Shown: positions 8,704 through 16,635 of the stretch, in pieces
Numbering within the stretch: position 1 is the first letter of the stretch
How the letters are laid out: the number at the start of each line of letters is the position of its first letter
Assembly (NCBI GenBank): GCA_016182605.1
Contig: JACPGE010000097.1
Location: 57,461 to 121,460, forward strand
Direction of reading: 5' to 3'
DNA: 64,000 nucleotides
Origin: Candidatus Hydrogenedentota bacterium
Lineage (GTDB): Bacteria > Hydrogenedentota > Hydrogenedentia > Hydrogenedentales > JAEUWI01
Notes under the pieces: model-generated
The model's database searches: none
Told to the model about the DNA's origin: nothing
Seen by the model: only the letters and a program-made list of their open reading frames with translations
Position numbers and translations under genes: made by a program

Positions 8704-10019
8704 GATTCGGCCCCCTCATCCAGCCGGGATACCTCCAGCAGGGAATTTTCCAGAGGATCCACAAGCCGCGTGGTTATGACCACGTCGCCCGGCTCCAGGC
8801 CGTCAGTGATGAACGCGAATTCCCCGGACTGGCGTGCCACCACAACACTGCGCGTCGCCAGCCGGTTGTCTTTCGATACGAAGAGCGTGTTGTCGAAATT
8901 TACGATGGCGCTGTCCACCTGATAAACGTTTTCCAGCGTGCGCCCGGGAATGCGAACCTCGCAGAACATGCCTTCCACCAGCGGGAAGGGCGCCGTCACC
9001 CCCGCGATCGCGTTTCCTGTTGGGCGCACCGCCACCGTAATCGTGCGCGATTCCGGATCGTAGCTCTGAACCCGGTTCAGCGTACCCTGCCAAAGATGAT
9101 TCGACGTGTCCTCGGTCCACCGAATCTCACAGCGCACCTCCTTAACCGCGTTAAACCAGGCCTCGCCCCCGGGAACCCCTTCCTCGAATGCGAGAAAGTT
9201 GCGCGCCTCCTGACTGTTCAACGGCACGGCAATCTCCAATACACTGTCGTCGGCCAGTGTCAAGGCCGTGAGCCCTGCCGTCACCAGTTGATGCTTCTGC
9301 AGCTCACACTGCTTGATGCGCGCATTGAAAGGAGCCCGAACAGCCGTTTTCCCGTAATCAAGTTGTGCAAGCTGAAGGCTGGCCTGCGCCGCTTCCACGT
9401 GCGCGGCACTCTCGCGGATGCGCGCCGGATACAGCGCCACGTTCCGTACTGCCGCCTCCACCTGATTCTTCGTCGTCACATAATTCTCTTCCGCGCTATC
9501 CACATCGGCCTGGCTGCCCACACCCTCGGTGGACAATTCCTGCGCGCGTTCAAAATTCTTCTTTGCCAGTTCCGCCTTGCGCCGTAAGGCTTCAAGATTG
9601 GCCTCTTCGTTATGCCATTCCGCTTCCAGCCGCGCACGGCTCTCCTCTTGAACCCGCACCTGCGCCTGCGCATCCGCCCTTATCGCGTCGCACTTCTGAG
9701 GTTCAATCTGGAAGAGCAGATCGCCCTCGGCCACCAGCCCCCCCTCAATCAGGTTCGGATGTATTTCTACAATGCGTCCGGAGACCTCCGGCGCAATGGC
9801 CACCTCATTCACTGCGGCCACCTCGCCATAGCCCGATAACACCACAGGCACGGAAACCGGAAACACCTTGCGCGCTTCTACCACCATCGGCTTCTCTAGC
9901 GCCTCCACCGAGGCCTCCGCCGGGCTACGCTTCAGATAAAAGAGCGCCGCCATGGCCAGCACGCCAAAAAACAAAATACCAAGACCAACGAGCACCGAAA
10001 GAAGACGGGTGCGCCACAT
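8700..10019 (-). CDS. RND efflux periplasmic adaptor (membrane fusion protein)
   Basis: 439 residues. An N-terminal membrane anchor (LLSVLVGLGILFFGVLAMAALF) is followed by a barrel/lipoyl half (VSGRIVEIHPNLIEGGLVAEGD), a long alpha-helical hairpin (about 100-210, e.g. ARLEAEWHNEEANLEALRRK), the second lipoyl half (YGKTAVRAPFNARI) and a C-terminal beta-barrel/membrane-proximal region. It bridges the RND pump to an outer-membrane channel. The ATG at 10019 has GGGAGGG upstream. The operon is preceded by a strong sigma-54 -24/-12 element about 90 bp upstream, so expression probably depends on an enhancer-binding activator. Confidence 0.92.
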   Translation of the reverse strand: MWRTRLLSVLVGLGILFFGVLAMAALFYLKRSPAEASVEALEKPMVVEARKVFPVSVPVVLSGYGEVAAVNEVAIAPEVSGRIVEIHPNLIEGGLVAEGDLLFQIEPQKCDAIRADAQAQVRVQEESRARLEAEWHNEEANLEALRRKAELAKKNFERAQELSTEGVGSQADVDSAEENYVTTKNQVEAAVRNVALYPARIRESAAHVEAAQASLQLAQLDYGKTAVRAPFNARIKQCELQKHQLVTAGLTALTLADDSVLEIAVPLNSQEARNFLAFEEGVPGGEAWFNAVKEVRCEIRWTEDTSNHLWQGTLNRVQSYDPESRTITVAVRPTGNAIAGVTAPFPLVEGMFCEVRIPGRTLENVYQVDSAIVNFDNTLFVSKDNRLATRSVVVARQSGEFAFITDGLEPGDVVITTRLVDPLENSLLEVSRLDEGAES

Positions 10020-10107
10020 GGTTAAGAACCCTCCCAGATAGGCAGCAATTACGGAACATAGAACGTGAAACGCGGCGTGAGACTACGGGCACCGCCGGCT
10101 TTACAGG

Positions 10108-10123
10108 GCAAAGACCGTGCCAA
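10108..10123 (-). promoter_or_regulatory. Sigma-54 (-24/-12) promoter of the RND efflux operon
   Basis: On the minus strand the sequence reads TTGGCACGGTCTTTGC. It matches the sigma-54 consensus with GG (10121-10120) and GC (10109-10108) separated by exactly ten bases. Transcription would begin near 10096, giving a leader of about 77 bases before the adaptor ATG at 10019. Prediction by eye; no activator site was identified. Confidence 0.75.
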
Positions 10124-10351
10124 GCGCCATATTCCCCTAAGTGGTTGTATTTCAATGGATTGGACGCATGAAGCCCTCCCCCGAAAATCGAAACGTGGCG
10201 ATTTCAACCATTTCGGAGTCCGTATCGCCAACACCCTTGCCCCCCCCTCTTCCTCTATCTAGACGACCCCCAAGCCCATTCGGTTTAAACAAGACTCTGC
10301 AAAAACGAACCCAATGGTCCCCCCGTCCCATATGTGGCCATCGCAGGCAAC

Positions 10352-10391
10352 AAAAAAGCGGCGCCGCCCCGGGTATCCCGGGAGCAGCGCC
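10352..10391 (-). terminator. Intrinsic terminator after the TIM-barrel gene
   Basis: On the minus strand a 14-bp GC-rich stem with one bulged U and an ATA loop (arms 10377-10391 and 10360-10373) is followed closely by six T residues (10357-10352). It lies 27 bp after the TIM-barrel stop codon and insulates the efflux operon from read-through. Confidence 0.85.
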
Positions 10392-10417
10392 AGCAGGAAG
10401 GGAAGCGGAAACCTGGA

Positions 10418-11365
10418 CTATCCGCGCAATTTGATGAGCAGCGCGTTTGCGGCGGCAATGCCATCAAACTCCGGCATCTTGTCGCCTTCATACTCAATGC
10501 CAATGTAGCCGGTATAGCCGTGCTTGTCGCACACAATCTGGAGCATCTTCTCGAAATCGACTTCCTTCGGATGATCGGTGTGCAGACCGGTCGCCGGATC
10601 GAAGTCGTAGCATTTCGCCGAAACCGCCAGGTGTGCGTGCTTCATGAGCGAATCGATGCCCGCATAGATGTCCGTGCCTTCCGGGAAGTTGCCAAAGTCC
10701 GGCAGCGTGCCGAAACGCGGGTGCTTCACTGCCGCCATCAGTTTGTCCACCATCGCCGGATTGGACGAAGGCCCGCCATGGTTTTCGATGATCACAAACA
10801 TGCCCTTGGTATCGGCATAGTCGCAAAGCGTACGGAAGCCGGGCGCCGAACGCTCGATAAAGGCGTTCAGCTCTTCTTCGTTCTTCTCCCAGTTCTTGGG
10901 TGCGCCCGCCCAGTTCATACGAACAGAATGGCAACCGAAGAACGAAGCGATGTCGATCCACTTTTTGTGCCCCGCGATGGCCTTCTCGATTTCTTTCTCC
11001 GACTTGTCGCCGATGTTCCCCTCGCCATCGATCATGATGAGCAGAATCTTCACGTTGTGATCGGCGGCATTCTTTTTGAGTTGCTCCAGATACGCCTGAT
11101 CCGTGGAGGCAAGCATCTTGTTCACCAGTTCGATGGCCTCGATGTCCCACTGTTCCCGGACCAGCTTCGGCATGTCGAGCATGGGCGTCTTGCCGTCGCC
11201 CTCGCCAATCGTCCGGTGCAGTGACCACGCGGCCACCGAGACCCCATAGGTCCGTTTCGCCGGTGCTGCCATGGCTATAGAGCCTCCTTGCGTCATTGCG
11301 CCCAGGGCCAGCGTTGCGGCGCCGGCCTGCTTAAGAAAATCACGTCGGCTGTTGTCCATACTCAT
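10418..11365 (-). CDS. Tat-exported sugar phosphate isomerase/epimerase-like TIM-barrel protein
   Basis: 315 residues from the ATG at 11365, which has GGAGAGG five bases upstream. It opens with a twin-arginine signal (SRRDFLKQAGAATLALGAM). The mature part is an AP-endonuclease-2/xylose-isomerase-like TIM barrel: WDIEAIELVNKML, VKILLIMIDGEG, GMFVIIENHGG with a likely metal-binding Glu, and GYIGIEYEGD near the end. This family isomerises or epimerises sugars using a divalent metal. The Tat signal implies the cofactor is loaded in the cytoplasm before export. Such exported forms are abundant in PVC-type genomes. The substrate is unknown. Monocistronic, ending at a strong terminator. Confidence 0.85.
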   Translation of the reverse strand: MSMDNSRRDFLKQAGAATLALGAMTQGGSIAMAAPAKRTYGVSVAAWSLHRTIGEGDGKTPMLDMPKLVREQWDIEAIELVNKMLASTDQAYLEQLKKNAADHNVKILLIMIDGEGNIGDKSEKEIEKAIAGHKKWIDIASFFGCHSVRMNWAGAPKNWEKNEEELNAFIERSAPGFRTLCDYADTKGMFVIIENHGGPSSNPAMVDKLMAAVKHPRFGTLPDFGNFPEGTDIYAGIDSLMKHAHLAVSAKCYDFDPATGLHTDHPKEVDFEKMLQIVCDKHGYTGYIGIEYEGDKMPEFDGIAAANALLIKLRG

Positions 11366-11560
11366 GGGAACCTCTCCGTTGATTGCAGTTCGCGCCCGCC
11401 CGCGTACCGCGGGAAGAAGCGCATTGGCCCTGCATTTTACCCGCCACGGCCGCAAATTGAAAGTGCGGCCTTTTATAAGCCTTCCGAACGGCAATGTGTA
11501 TCTCTCGCACCCAAGGACCGGCTCCGCGGCGCGCCACAGGGGAATTGCACACCACGGGTC

Positions 11561-11569
11561 TGTTACAAT
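11561..11569 (+). promoter_or_regulatory. Possible extended -10 promoter of the pyrophosphatase gene
   Basis: TGTTACAAT is an extended -10 (TG, one base, then TACAAT) 78 bp before the pyrophosphatase ATG. No good -35 lies at the right distance, which is tolerated for extended -10 promoters. Weak prediction by eye. Confidence 0.4.
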
Positions 11570-11647
11570 TGGCCCGGAGGGTGAAGGGGCGCCACTGCTG
11601 GCGCCGTTTACGCAATTTCAGCCCCGGAGGGCGGGAGGACTTCGATC

Positions 11648-12331
11648 ATGATACGGCGCTCGCCTGGTGAGTTGATGAAGCTGGCGGGACAGATCTTCTG
11701 CGCGCATCCCTGGCATGGGATCAAGATCGGAGATGACGCCCCCGAAATTGTGAATGCCTTCATCGAGATTCTGCCCACGGACACGGTGAAGTACGAACTG
11801 GACAAGTTCACTGGATTGTTGCGCGTGGACCGTCCCCAGCGCTTTTCCAATGTCTGTCCGGAACTCTACGGCCTCGTGCCGCAAACCTACTGCGGGGAAC
11901 GCGTCGCGGAATTGTGCCGCATGAAGACGGGGCGCAGCGACATCGTGGGCGATGGCGATCCGCTGGACATCTGCGTGCTCACCGAAAAGCACATCAGTCA
12001 CGCGAACATCTTTATGCGCGTGCGCGCCATCGGCGGATTGCGCATGCTGGACAACGACGAGGCCGACGACAAGATCATTGCGATCCTGGACGGCGATCCT
12101 TCGTACGGATACTGGCAGGACATCAGCCAATGTCCGGCAATGCTCGTAGAGCGGCTGAAGCACTACTTCCTCACCTACAAACAGGCGCCCGACGCCATGC
12201 AGCGGGCATGCGAAATCACCCACGTATATGGCGCGGAAGAAGCCCGGGAAGTCGTACGGCGCAGCCATCAGGATTACATGGACAAGTACCCAGACGTCGC
12301 CGCGCTGTTGGAAGACGTCTACGGCGGCTAA
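11648..12331 (+). CDS. ppa: Inorganic pyrophosphatase, family I (soluble)
   Basis: 227 residues. It hydrolyses pyrophosphate to phosphate, pulling biosynthetic reactions forward, in the cytoplasm with Mg2+. The family signature DGDPLDI is at 102-108. A KYELDKFTGLLRVDR segment supplies the Lys, Glu and Arg ligands, and YGLVPQTYCGE corresponds to the conserved Y-G-x-x-P-x-T-Y motif. The C-terminal third is longer than in the E. coli enzyme (175 residues), resembling the ~220-residue variants seen in chlamydiae and some other phyla. The ATG at 11648 has GGGAGG about eleven bases upstream; an in-frame ATG ten codons later is less likely. Confidence 0.88.
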   Translation: MIRRSPGELMKLAGQIFCAHPWHGIKIGDDAPEIVNAFIEILPTDTVKYELDKFTGLLRVDRPQRFSNVCPELYGLVPQTYCGERVAELCRMKTGRSDIVGDGDPLDICVLTEKHISHANIFMRVRAIGGLRMLDNDEADDKIIAILDGDPSYGYWQDISQCPAMLVERLKHYFLTYKQAPDAMQRACEITHVYGAEEAREVVRRSHQDYMDKYPDVAALLEDVYGG

Positions 12332-12363
12332 TGGCCGGCGCCCGATCGGATCCGTGCCAACCC

Positions 12364-12942
12364 CTAATTGACTTCCACGCCAACCTTGGCCAGGGCCCGG
12401 CGGAGATCGTCGGGCGTAAAGGGCTTCTGCATGAGCAACGTCGCGCCCAGCTCGACCACGCGCTGGGCCACGTCCCCTTCGTAGTAACCCGTCATAGCGA
12501 TGATTTGCGTGCTGGCCGTTTCGGGGTCGCTCTTGATACGGCGGCAGACTTCAAACCCGTCGATGCCGGGAAGCCGCAAATCGAGAAAAACCACGTTCGG
12601 CCGGAACAGGGCCATCTGCTGGCCCGCATCGAATCCGTCCATGGCCACTTCAATCTGGAATGGGGTTTGAGAGCGTTCAAGAAAACGGCGAATCACACTA
12701 ATTACCGCCTTCTCATCGTCGACCACGAGAATCTTCATCCCCGAATTGTCGAGTTCGTCATGAACCGGAATACTGTTCTCGCGCAAGAAGCGGATCAGAT
12801 CGTCGCGCCGAATGCGGCGGTGACCGCCGGGGGTCTTGAAAACCTGGATGCGGCCCGCCTCGGCCCATTTGCGGATAGTGTCCGCCGTGACGTGGCAATA
12901 CTTGGCGACTTCCGAGGTGCTGAATGATTGCTTCGTTTCCAT
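12364..12942 (-). CDS. MerR/excisionase-type HTH fused to a response-regulator receiver domain
   Basis: 192 residues from the ATG at 12942. The N-terminus (about 6-55) is a winged helix of the excisionase/MerR type: FSTSEVAKYCHVTADTIRKW, then KTPGGHRRIRRDDLIRFL. A REC domain begins MKILVVDDEKAV at about 69, with the phospho-acceptor Asp near 121 (VVFLDLRLPGIDG) and the conserved Lys in LMQKPFTPDDL. The DNA-binding domain thus precedes the receiver, the reverse of most response regulators. No kinase is adjacent, so its partner is an orphan or hybrid kinase elsewhere. It is convergent with the pyrophosphatase gene, 32 bp away. Confidence 0.85.
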   Translation of the reverse strand: METKQSFSTSEVAKYCHVTADTIRKWAEAGRIQVFKTPGGHRRIRRDDLIRFLRENSIPVHDELDNSGMKILVVDDEKAVISVIRRFLERSQTPFQIEVAMDGFDAGQQMALFRPNVVFLDLRLPGIDGFEVCRRIKSDPETASTQIIAMTGYYEGDVAQRVVELGATLLMQKPFTPDDLRRALAKVGVEVN

Positions 12943-13096
12943 AGATGATCTTACCCGCCCGGTCATTGAGAGATTTTCGGGAATTTTGCTATGGGATTAA
13001 TGATAAAGCCATGTTCGAGCCATTTTCAATATTTTTTCTCGAAAATGTGCTGCGCCATATTGGGGATTGGACAAGGGGAGACAGGGGGAGAAAAAC

Positions 13097-13172
13097 TGGA
13101 GCTGGAACGGGGAATCGAACCCCGGACCTCTTCATTACGAGTGAAGCGCTCTACCGACTGAGCTATTCCAGC
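13097..13172 (-). tRNA. tRNA-Thr (anticodon CGT)
   Basis: The minus strand folds as a full cloverleaf: acceptor GCTGGAA/TTCCAGC, a D arm starting GCTC, anticodon stem CTTCA/TGAAG with loop CTCGTAA (anticodon CGT, reading ACG) and T-loop TTCGATT. The 3' end is encoded as T73-CCA, followed by five T residues that could terminate transcription. Second gene of a two-tRNA unit, 39 bp downstream of tRNA-Phe. Confidence 0.96.
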
Positions 13173-13211
13173 TTGATCGCGATGCGAGAATCGGTGAATG
13201 AAGAAATAAAA

Positions 13212-13287
<76 letters not shown>

Positions 13288-13302
13288 ACCGGGTAGGCAA
13301 AT

Positions 13303-13332
13303 AGTCTAGCGAAAAGACAAAGGCCAAGTCAA
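13303..13332 (-). promoter_or_regulatory. Sigma-70-type promoter of the tRNA unit
   Basis: On the minus strand TTGACT (13332-13327) and TAGACT (13308-13303) are separated by 18 bases. Transcription would start about eight bases before the 5' end of tRNA-Phe at 13287, a typical arrangement. Confidence 0.65.
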
Positions 13333-13726
13333 GGCGTGGCCCGCGCTTGCGCATGCCTCGCTGCAACATGGATAACGGATCAAGAATTTCACGCAAAGCA
13401 CGGCGGCCTTTCGGGCGATTCATCCAGTAAAGCCAGAAAGTCCGGCGGGCCTTAAAAGGCTATTTCCGGATAAAATGGATTGCCTCAGAATTCGCCCGCG
13501 ATAACCGGCATTCCTCCCACACCGCGGGAGAAATTCTTGATTCAATCCGCCTCCTTCTGTCAGAGTATGTGCGCTACTGAAACCTGCCGTGACTGGCGAA
13601 GTTCACGTGGATCGATACCACGGTGGAGCGGCGGGAATTGCATTGCCGATCGCCTGGGCTCCGGTAGCATTTCGATTGGGGCGGGGAATCCTATACGGCC
13701 TGCTTCGGTACCAGGAGATTTGTGCA
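13333..13726. other. Intergenic region upstream of the glycine cleavage operon
   Basis: This 394-bp stretch should hold the gcv promoter. I looked for a glycine riboswitch (GGAGAG-type P1 and the conserved ACTGAAACTCTCAGGC core) and found none. No convincing promoter pair or gene was found; frames continuing upstream of gcvT lack ribosome sites. Confidence 0.5.
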
Positions 13727-14797
13727 ATGCAATATACCCCCCTGCATGGCGAATACGCCGCCCACAATGGCAAGGTAGTCGATTTCCACGGTTGGGCCCT
13801 GCCTGTTCAGTTCGCCGGCATCATCGAGGAACATTTGCACACGCGCCAGAAAGCCGGTCTTTTCGACTGCTCCCACATGGGGGAATTTGTACTGGAAGGC
13901 GCAGACGCCATCGCCGCCTTCGATGCCCTGGTCTATTCCGACATGCGCAATCTGCGCGTGGGCCTGTGCCGGTACAGCGCCATACTCAACGAACGCGGCG
14001 GCGTAATCGACGACTGCGTCGGCATGAAGCTTTCTGAAGAGCTTATGTATCTCGTCACCAACGCCGGCCCGCTCGAACAGGTCCACGCCCTCATTGGCGG
14101 CGTGCCCGGCATCCGCAATGTGACTGCGGAAACCACCAAGATCGATCTGCAAGGCCCCCTCGCGCGGGACATCCTGATCGAGTTGGGTTTCGACATCGCC
14201 GGTTTGCAGTATTGGAACGGCAAATCCGCCACCTGGAAGGGGGAATCCATCGTGGTCACCCGCGCCGGCTACACCGGCGAAGTGGGCTACGAGCTTTTCG
14301 TGCCCAACGCCATCGGTGTGGCGTTGTGGCGCGCCCTGGCCCAGCACCCTGCGGTCGCACCCTGCGGACTCGGCGCGCGCGACACCCTGCGCACCGAAGT
14401 GGGCTACCCCCTCAACGGTGAGGACCTGTCTGAAGACTTTAGCCCCCTGGAATCCGGCATGGACCGCCTCGTGAAGTGGGACAAAGAATTCGCCGGGAAG
14501 GCAGCCCTGGAACAACAGCGCAAAACCGGGGATCATGCCGTACTGGTGGCCATCAAGTCGGCAGACCGGCGCGCGCCCCGCCACGGTTTTGAAGTGAAGC
14601 AGGGGGGGGCGGTGGTGGGCATGGTAACCAGTGGCACCTTTGGTCCGAGTGTGGGCTTGGGTGTGGGTTTGGCGCGGGTCGCGCAATCCGTGGCGGCCCA
14701 AGGCACTGCATTGACCGCAGGTCCACGCGATCTGCCCGTGGAAATCGCGGCCATTCCGGTTTACGCCGGGGGCACCTGCCGGAAAAAATTTGTGTAA
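13727..14797 (+). CDS. gcvT: Glycine cleavage system T protein (aminomethyltransferase)
   Basis: 356 residues. The T protein transfers the methylene group from aminomethyl-lipoyl GcvH to tetrahydrofolate, releasing ammonia. The start at 13727 (MQYTPLHGEYAAHNGKVVDF) fits the family and has AGGAGA nine bases upstream; the frame is open another 46 codons without signal. Seen motifs are FDCSHMGEF, the conserved SHMGE motif of the family, GYTGEVGYELF and GLGARDTLRTEVGYPL. The C-terminal barrel domain ends near SGTFGPSVGLGVGLA. First gene of gcvT-gcvH-gcvPA-gcvPB-lplA. Confidence 0.96.
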   Translation: MQYTPLHGEYAAHNGKVVDFHGWALPVQFAGIIEEHLHTRQKAGLFDCSHMGEFVLEGADAIAAFDALVYSDMRNLRVGLCRYSAILNERGGVIDDCVGMKLSEELMYLVTNAGPLEQVHALIGGVPGIRNVTAETTKIDLQGPLARDILIELGFDIAGLQYWNGKSATWKGESIVVTRAGYTGEVGYELFVPNAIGVALWRALAQHPAVAPCGLGARDTLRTEVGYPLNGEDLSEDFSPLESGMDRLVKWDKEFAGKAALEQQRKTGDHAVLVAIKSADRRAPRHGFEVKQGGAVVGMVTSGTFGPSVGLGVGLARVAQSVAAQGTALTAGPRDLPVEIAAIPVYAGGTCRKKFV

Positions 14798-14875
14798 GCG
14801 CGCCTGAAGCAGGCGAAGCGGTATGGGCAAGAAGGCGGCGGGATCAACGCCGCGCCACATGGAGGAGCGAGCATC

Positions 14876-15262
14876 ATGGATCCGGAAAAGCTGTGGTACA
14901 CCGAAGATCACGAATGGATAGGCGAAGTAAACAGCGTCTATGCCGTGGGTATCACGCAGCACGCCCAGGAAGCCCTGGGAGACATCACCTTCGTCGAACT
15001 TCCCGAACTGGAGCGGGAAGTCGCCGCCCAGGAGGAAACGGCTGTGGTGGAATCGGTCAAGGCCGCAAGCGATGTTTACGCGCCGGTGAGCGGCCGGGTG
15101 GTCCAGGTGAATTCCGAACTGGAAACGCGCCCGGAACTGGTGAACCAAGACCCCTATGGCAAGGGCTGGTTCTACAAGCTGGCCGATGTCATTACGGACG
15201 ATCTGAACGAGTTAATGAGTGCTGACGAATACCGCGCCTACCTGGCCAAACTGGAAGAGTAA
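14876..15262 (+). CDS. gcvH: Glycine cleavage system H protein (lipoyl carrier)
   Basis: 128 residues, normal length. It carries the aminomethyl group between P, T and L proteins on a lipoylated lysine, Lys62 in VVESVKAAS. The N-terminus WYTEDHEWI and the region VGITQHAQEALGDITFVELP are diagnostic. The ATG has GGAGGAG about ten bases upstream. The downstream lipoate ligase of the same operon probably attaches or supplies its lipoyl group. Confidence 0.97.
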   Translation: MDPEKLWYTEDHEWIGEVNSVYAVGITQHAQEALGDITFVELPELEREVAAQEETAVVESVKAASDVYAPVSGRVVQVNSELETRPELVNQDPYGKGWFYKLADVITDDLNELMSADEYRAYLAKLEE

Positions 15263-15345
15263 CGCGGAATCTTTACCGGCCGGCATGGCCGGGGTGGCGC
15301 CTCGAATTAGAGACTGCTGTCACGCGGCAGGTGGAGTATGCGAGC

Positions 15346-16635
15346 ATGGGATCATGGATTCCAACGACTGAATCCGAGCGCAAAGAGATGTTGGCGGTCA
15401 TTGGCGCCGCGTCGATAGACGAACTCTTCTCCTCCATTCCGGAACCCTACCGGATGCGCGGCTGGGAAATTCCCGCAGGCCTGTCCGAGATGTCGGTCCG
15501 CAATCTGATGGCGGGCCTCGCAGGCCGCAACACGGCGGACGCGATCAGTTTTCTCGGCGGGGGCTATTACGATCACTACATTCCCGCCGGTGTGGACGCG
15601 CTTTCCGGCAGGAGCGAATTCTACACGGCTTACACACCGTATCAGCCCGAAACTTCGCAAGGCACCCTGCAAAGCATCTACGAATACCAGTCGCTGATTT
15701 GCCGGCTCACCAACATGGAGTTCGCCAACGCGTCCCTCTATGACGGCGGCACGGCGCTCTTTGAAGCGGCCACCATGGCCGTGCGCATCGCCAAGCGGAA
15801 CCGCGTGGTGATCCACCCTTCGGTAAATCCCACCTATGTGCAAATGCTCAAGACCCACGCCGCCAACCTCGAATTCGACTTCGTCACGGGTGACGACCCC
15901 AGCGGCGCGGCCTGTGTGCTCGTGCAGAATCCCGCCTTCGACGGTACCGTGCGCGACTTCACCGCATTGGGCGATCGGTGCCACGCGGCGAAGGCCCTGC
16001 TGGTCGTCTCTTTCTACCCCGTCTCCCTCGGCATGATAAAGTCCCCTGGGGAAATGGGCGCAGACATCGCAGTGGGCGAGGGCCAGTGCCTCGGCATGAA
16101 CCTCGGTTTTGGCGGCCCCTACCTGGGTATCATGGCCACGCGCGCCGAACACGTGCGCAAGATGCCCGGCCGTATCGCCGGCCAGACCGAAGACCACGAC
16201 GGACGCCGCGGCTTCGTGCTCACCCTGCAGGCGCGGGAGCAGCACATCCGCCGCACAAAGGCCATGTCGAACATCTGTTCCAACCAGGCGCTCTGCGCAC
16301 TTCGCGCGGCGATCTATCTCTGCCTGCTTGGCAAGGAAGGTCTGCGCGATCTTGCCGTGGCCTGCCACTCCAAGGCCGAGTACCTCAAGGCAAAGCTCGA
16401 TTTCGCCCAGATACTCAACGAAGGCCCCACGTTCAATGAATTTGCCGTGCGCCTCCCGATGGACGCGCACCTGGTCACGTCGAAGCTACTCGATCGGGGT
16501 TTTCTCGCCGGGTTGCCCCTCCACGATGTGGGTGCGGGCGAGACCAACGATTTACTCATTGCCGTGACGGAACAACGGACCCGCGCCGAACTCGACGCTT
16601 TCGCCGGGGCACTGAAGGATGCAGCATGCAACTGA
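15346..16635 (+). CDS. gcvPA: Glycine dehydrogenase (decarboxylating) subunit 1
   Basis: 429 residues. N-terminal half of the two-subunit P protein, which decarboxylates glycine with PLP and passes the aminomethyl group to GcvH. The start at 15346 (MGSWIPTTESERKEML) follows GGTGGAG and matches the family N-terminus; an in-frame GTG five codons earlier is less likely. Motifs are ISFLGGGYYDHYIP, FYTAYTPYQPETSQGTLQ and FGGPYLGIMA. It overlaps gcvPB by ten bases, ensuring equal synthesis. Confidence 0.96.
   Translation: MGSWIPTTESERKEMLAVIGAASIDELFSSIPEPYRMRGWEIPAGLSEMSVRNLMAGLAGRNTADAISFLGGGYYDHYIPAGVDALSGRSEFYTAYTPYQPETSQGTLQSIYEYQSLICRLTNMEFANASLYDGGTALFEAATMAVRIAKRNRVVIHPSVNPTYVQMLKTHAANLEFDFVTGDDPSGAACVLVQNPAFDGTVRDFTALGDRCHAAKALLVVSFYPVSLGMIKSPGEMGADIAVGEGQCLGMNLGFGGPYLGIMATRAEHVRKMPGRIAGQTEDHDGRRGFVLTLQAREQHIRRTKAMSNICSNQALCALRAAIYLCLLGKEGLRDLAVACHSKAEYLKAKLDFAQILNEGPTFNEFAVRLPMDAHLVTSKLLDRGFLAGLPLHDVGAGETNDLLIAVTEQRTRAELDAFAGALKDAACN

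Larger units (their letters stand above)
10020..10417. other. Intergenic region with promoter and terminator
   Basis: This 398-bp gap between two leftward units holds the sigma-54 promoter of the efflux operon (10108-10123) and the intrinsic terminator of the upstream TIM-barrel gene (10352-10391). The remaining stretch, about 10124-10351, shows no credible gene. Confidence 0.6.

Noticed and set aside
12996..13022. GG-N10-GC string upstream of the HTH-REC gene
   Set aside because: Only the GG and GC dinucleotides match; the -12 half reads TGGC rather than TTGC and the left half lacks CAC.
13333..13726. Glycine riboswitch upstream of gcvT
   Set aside because: Looked for the conserved core and P1 elements; none present.
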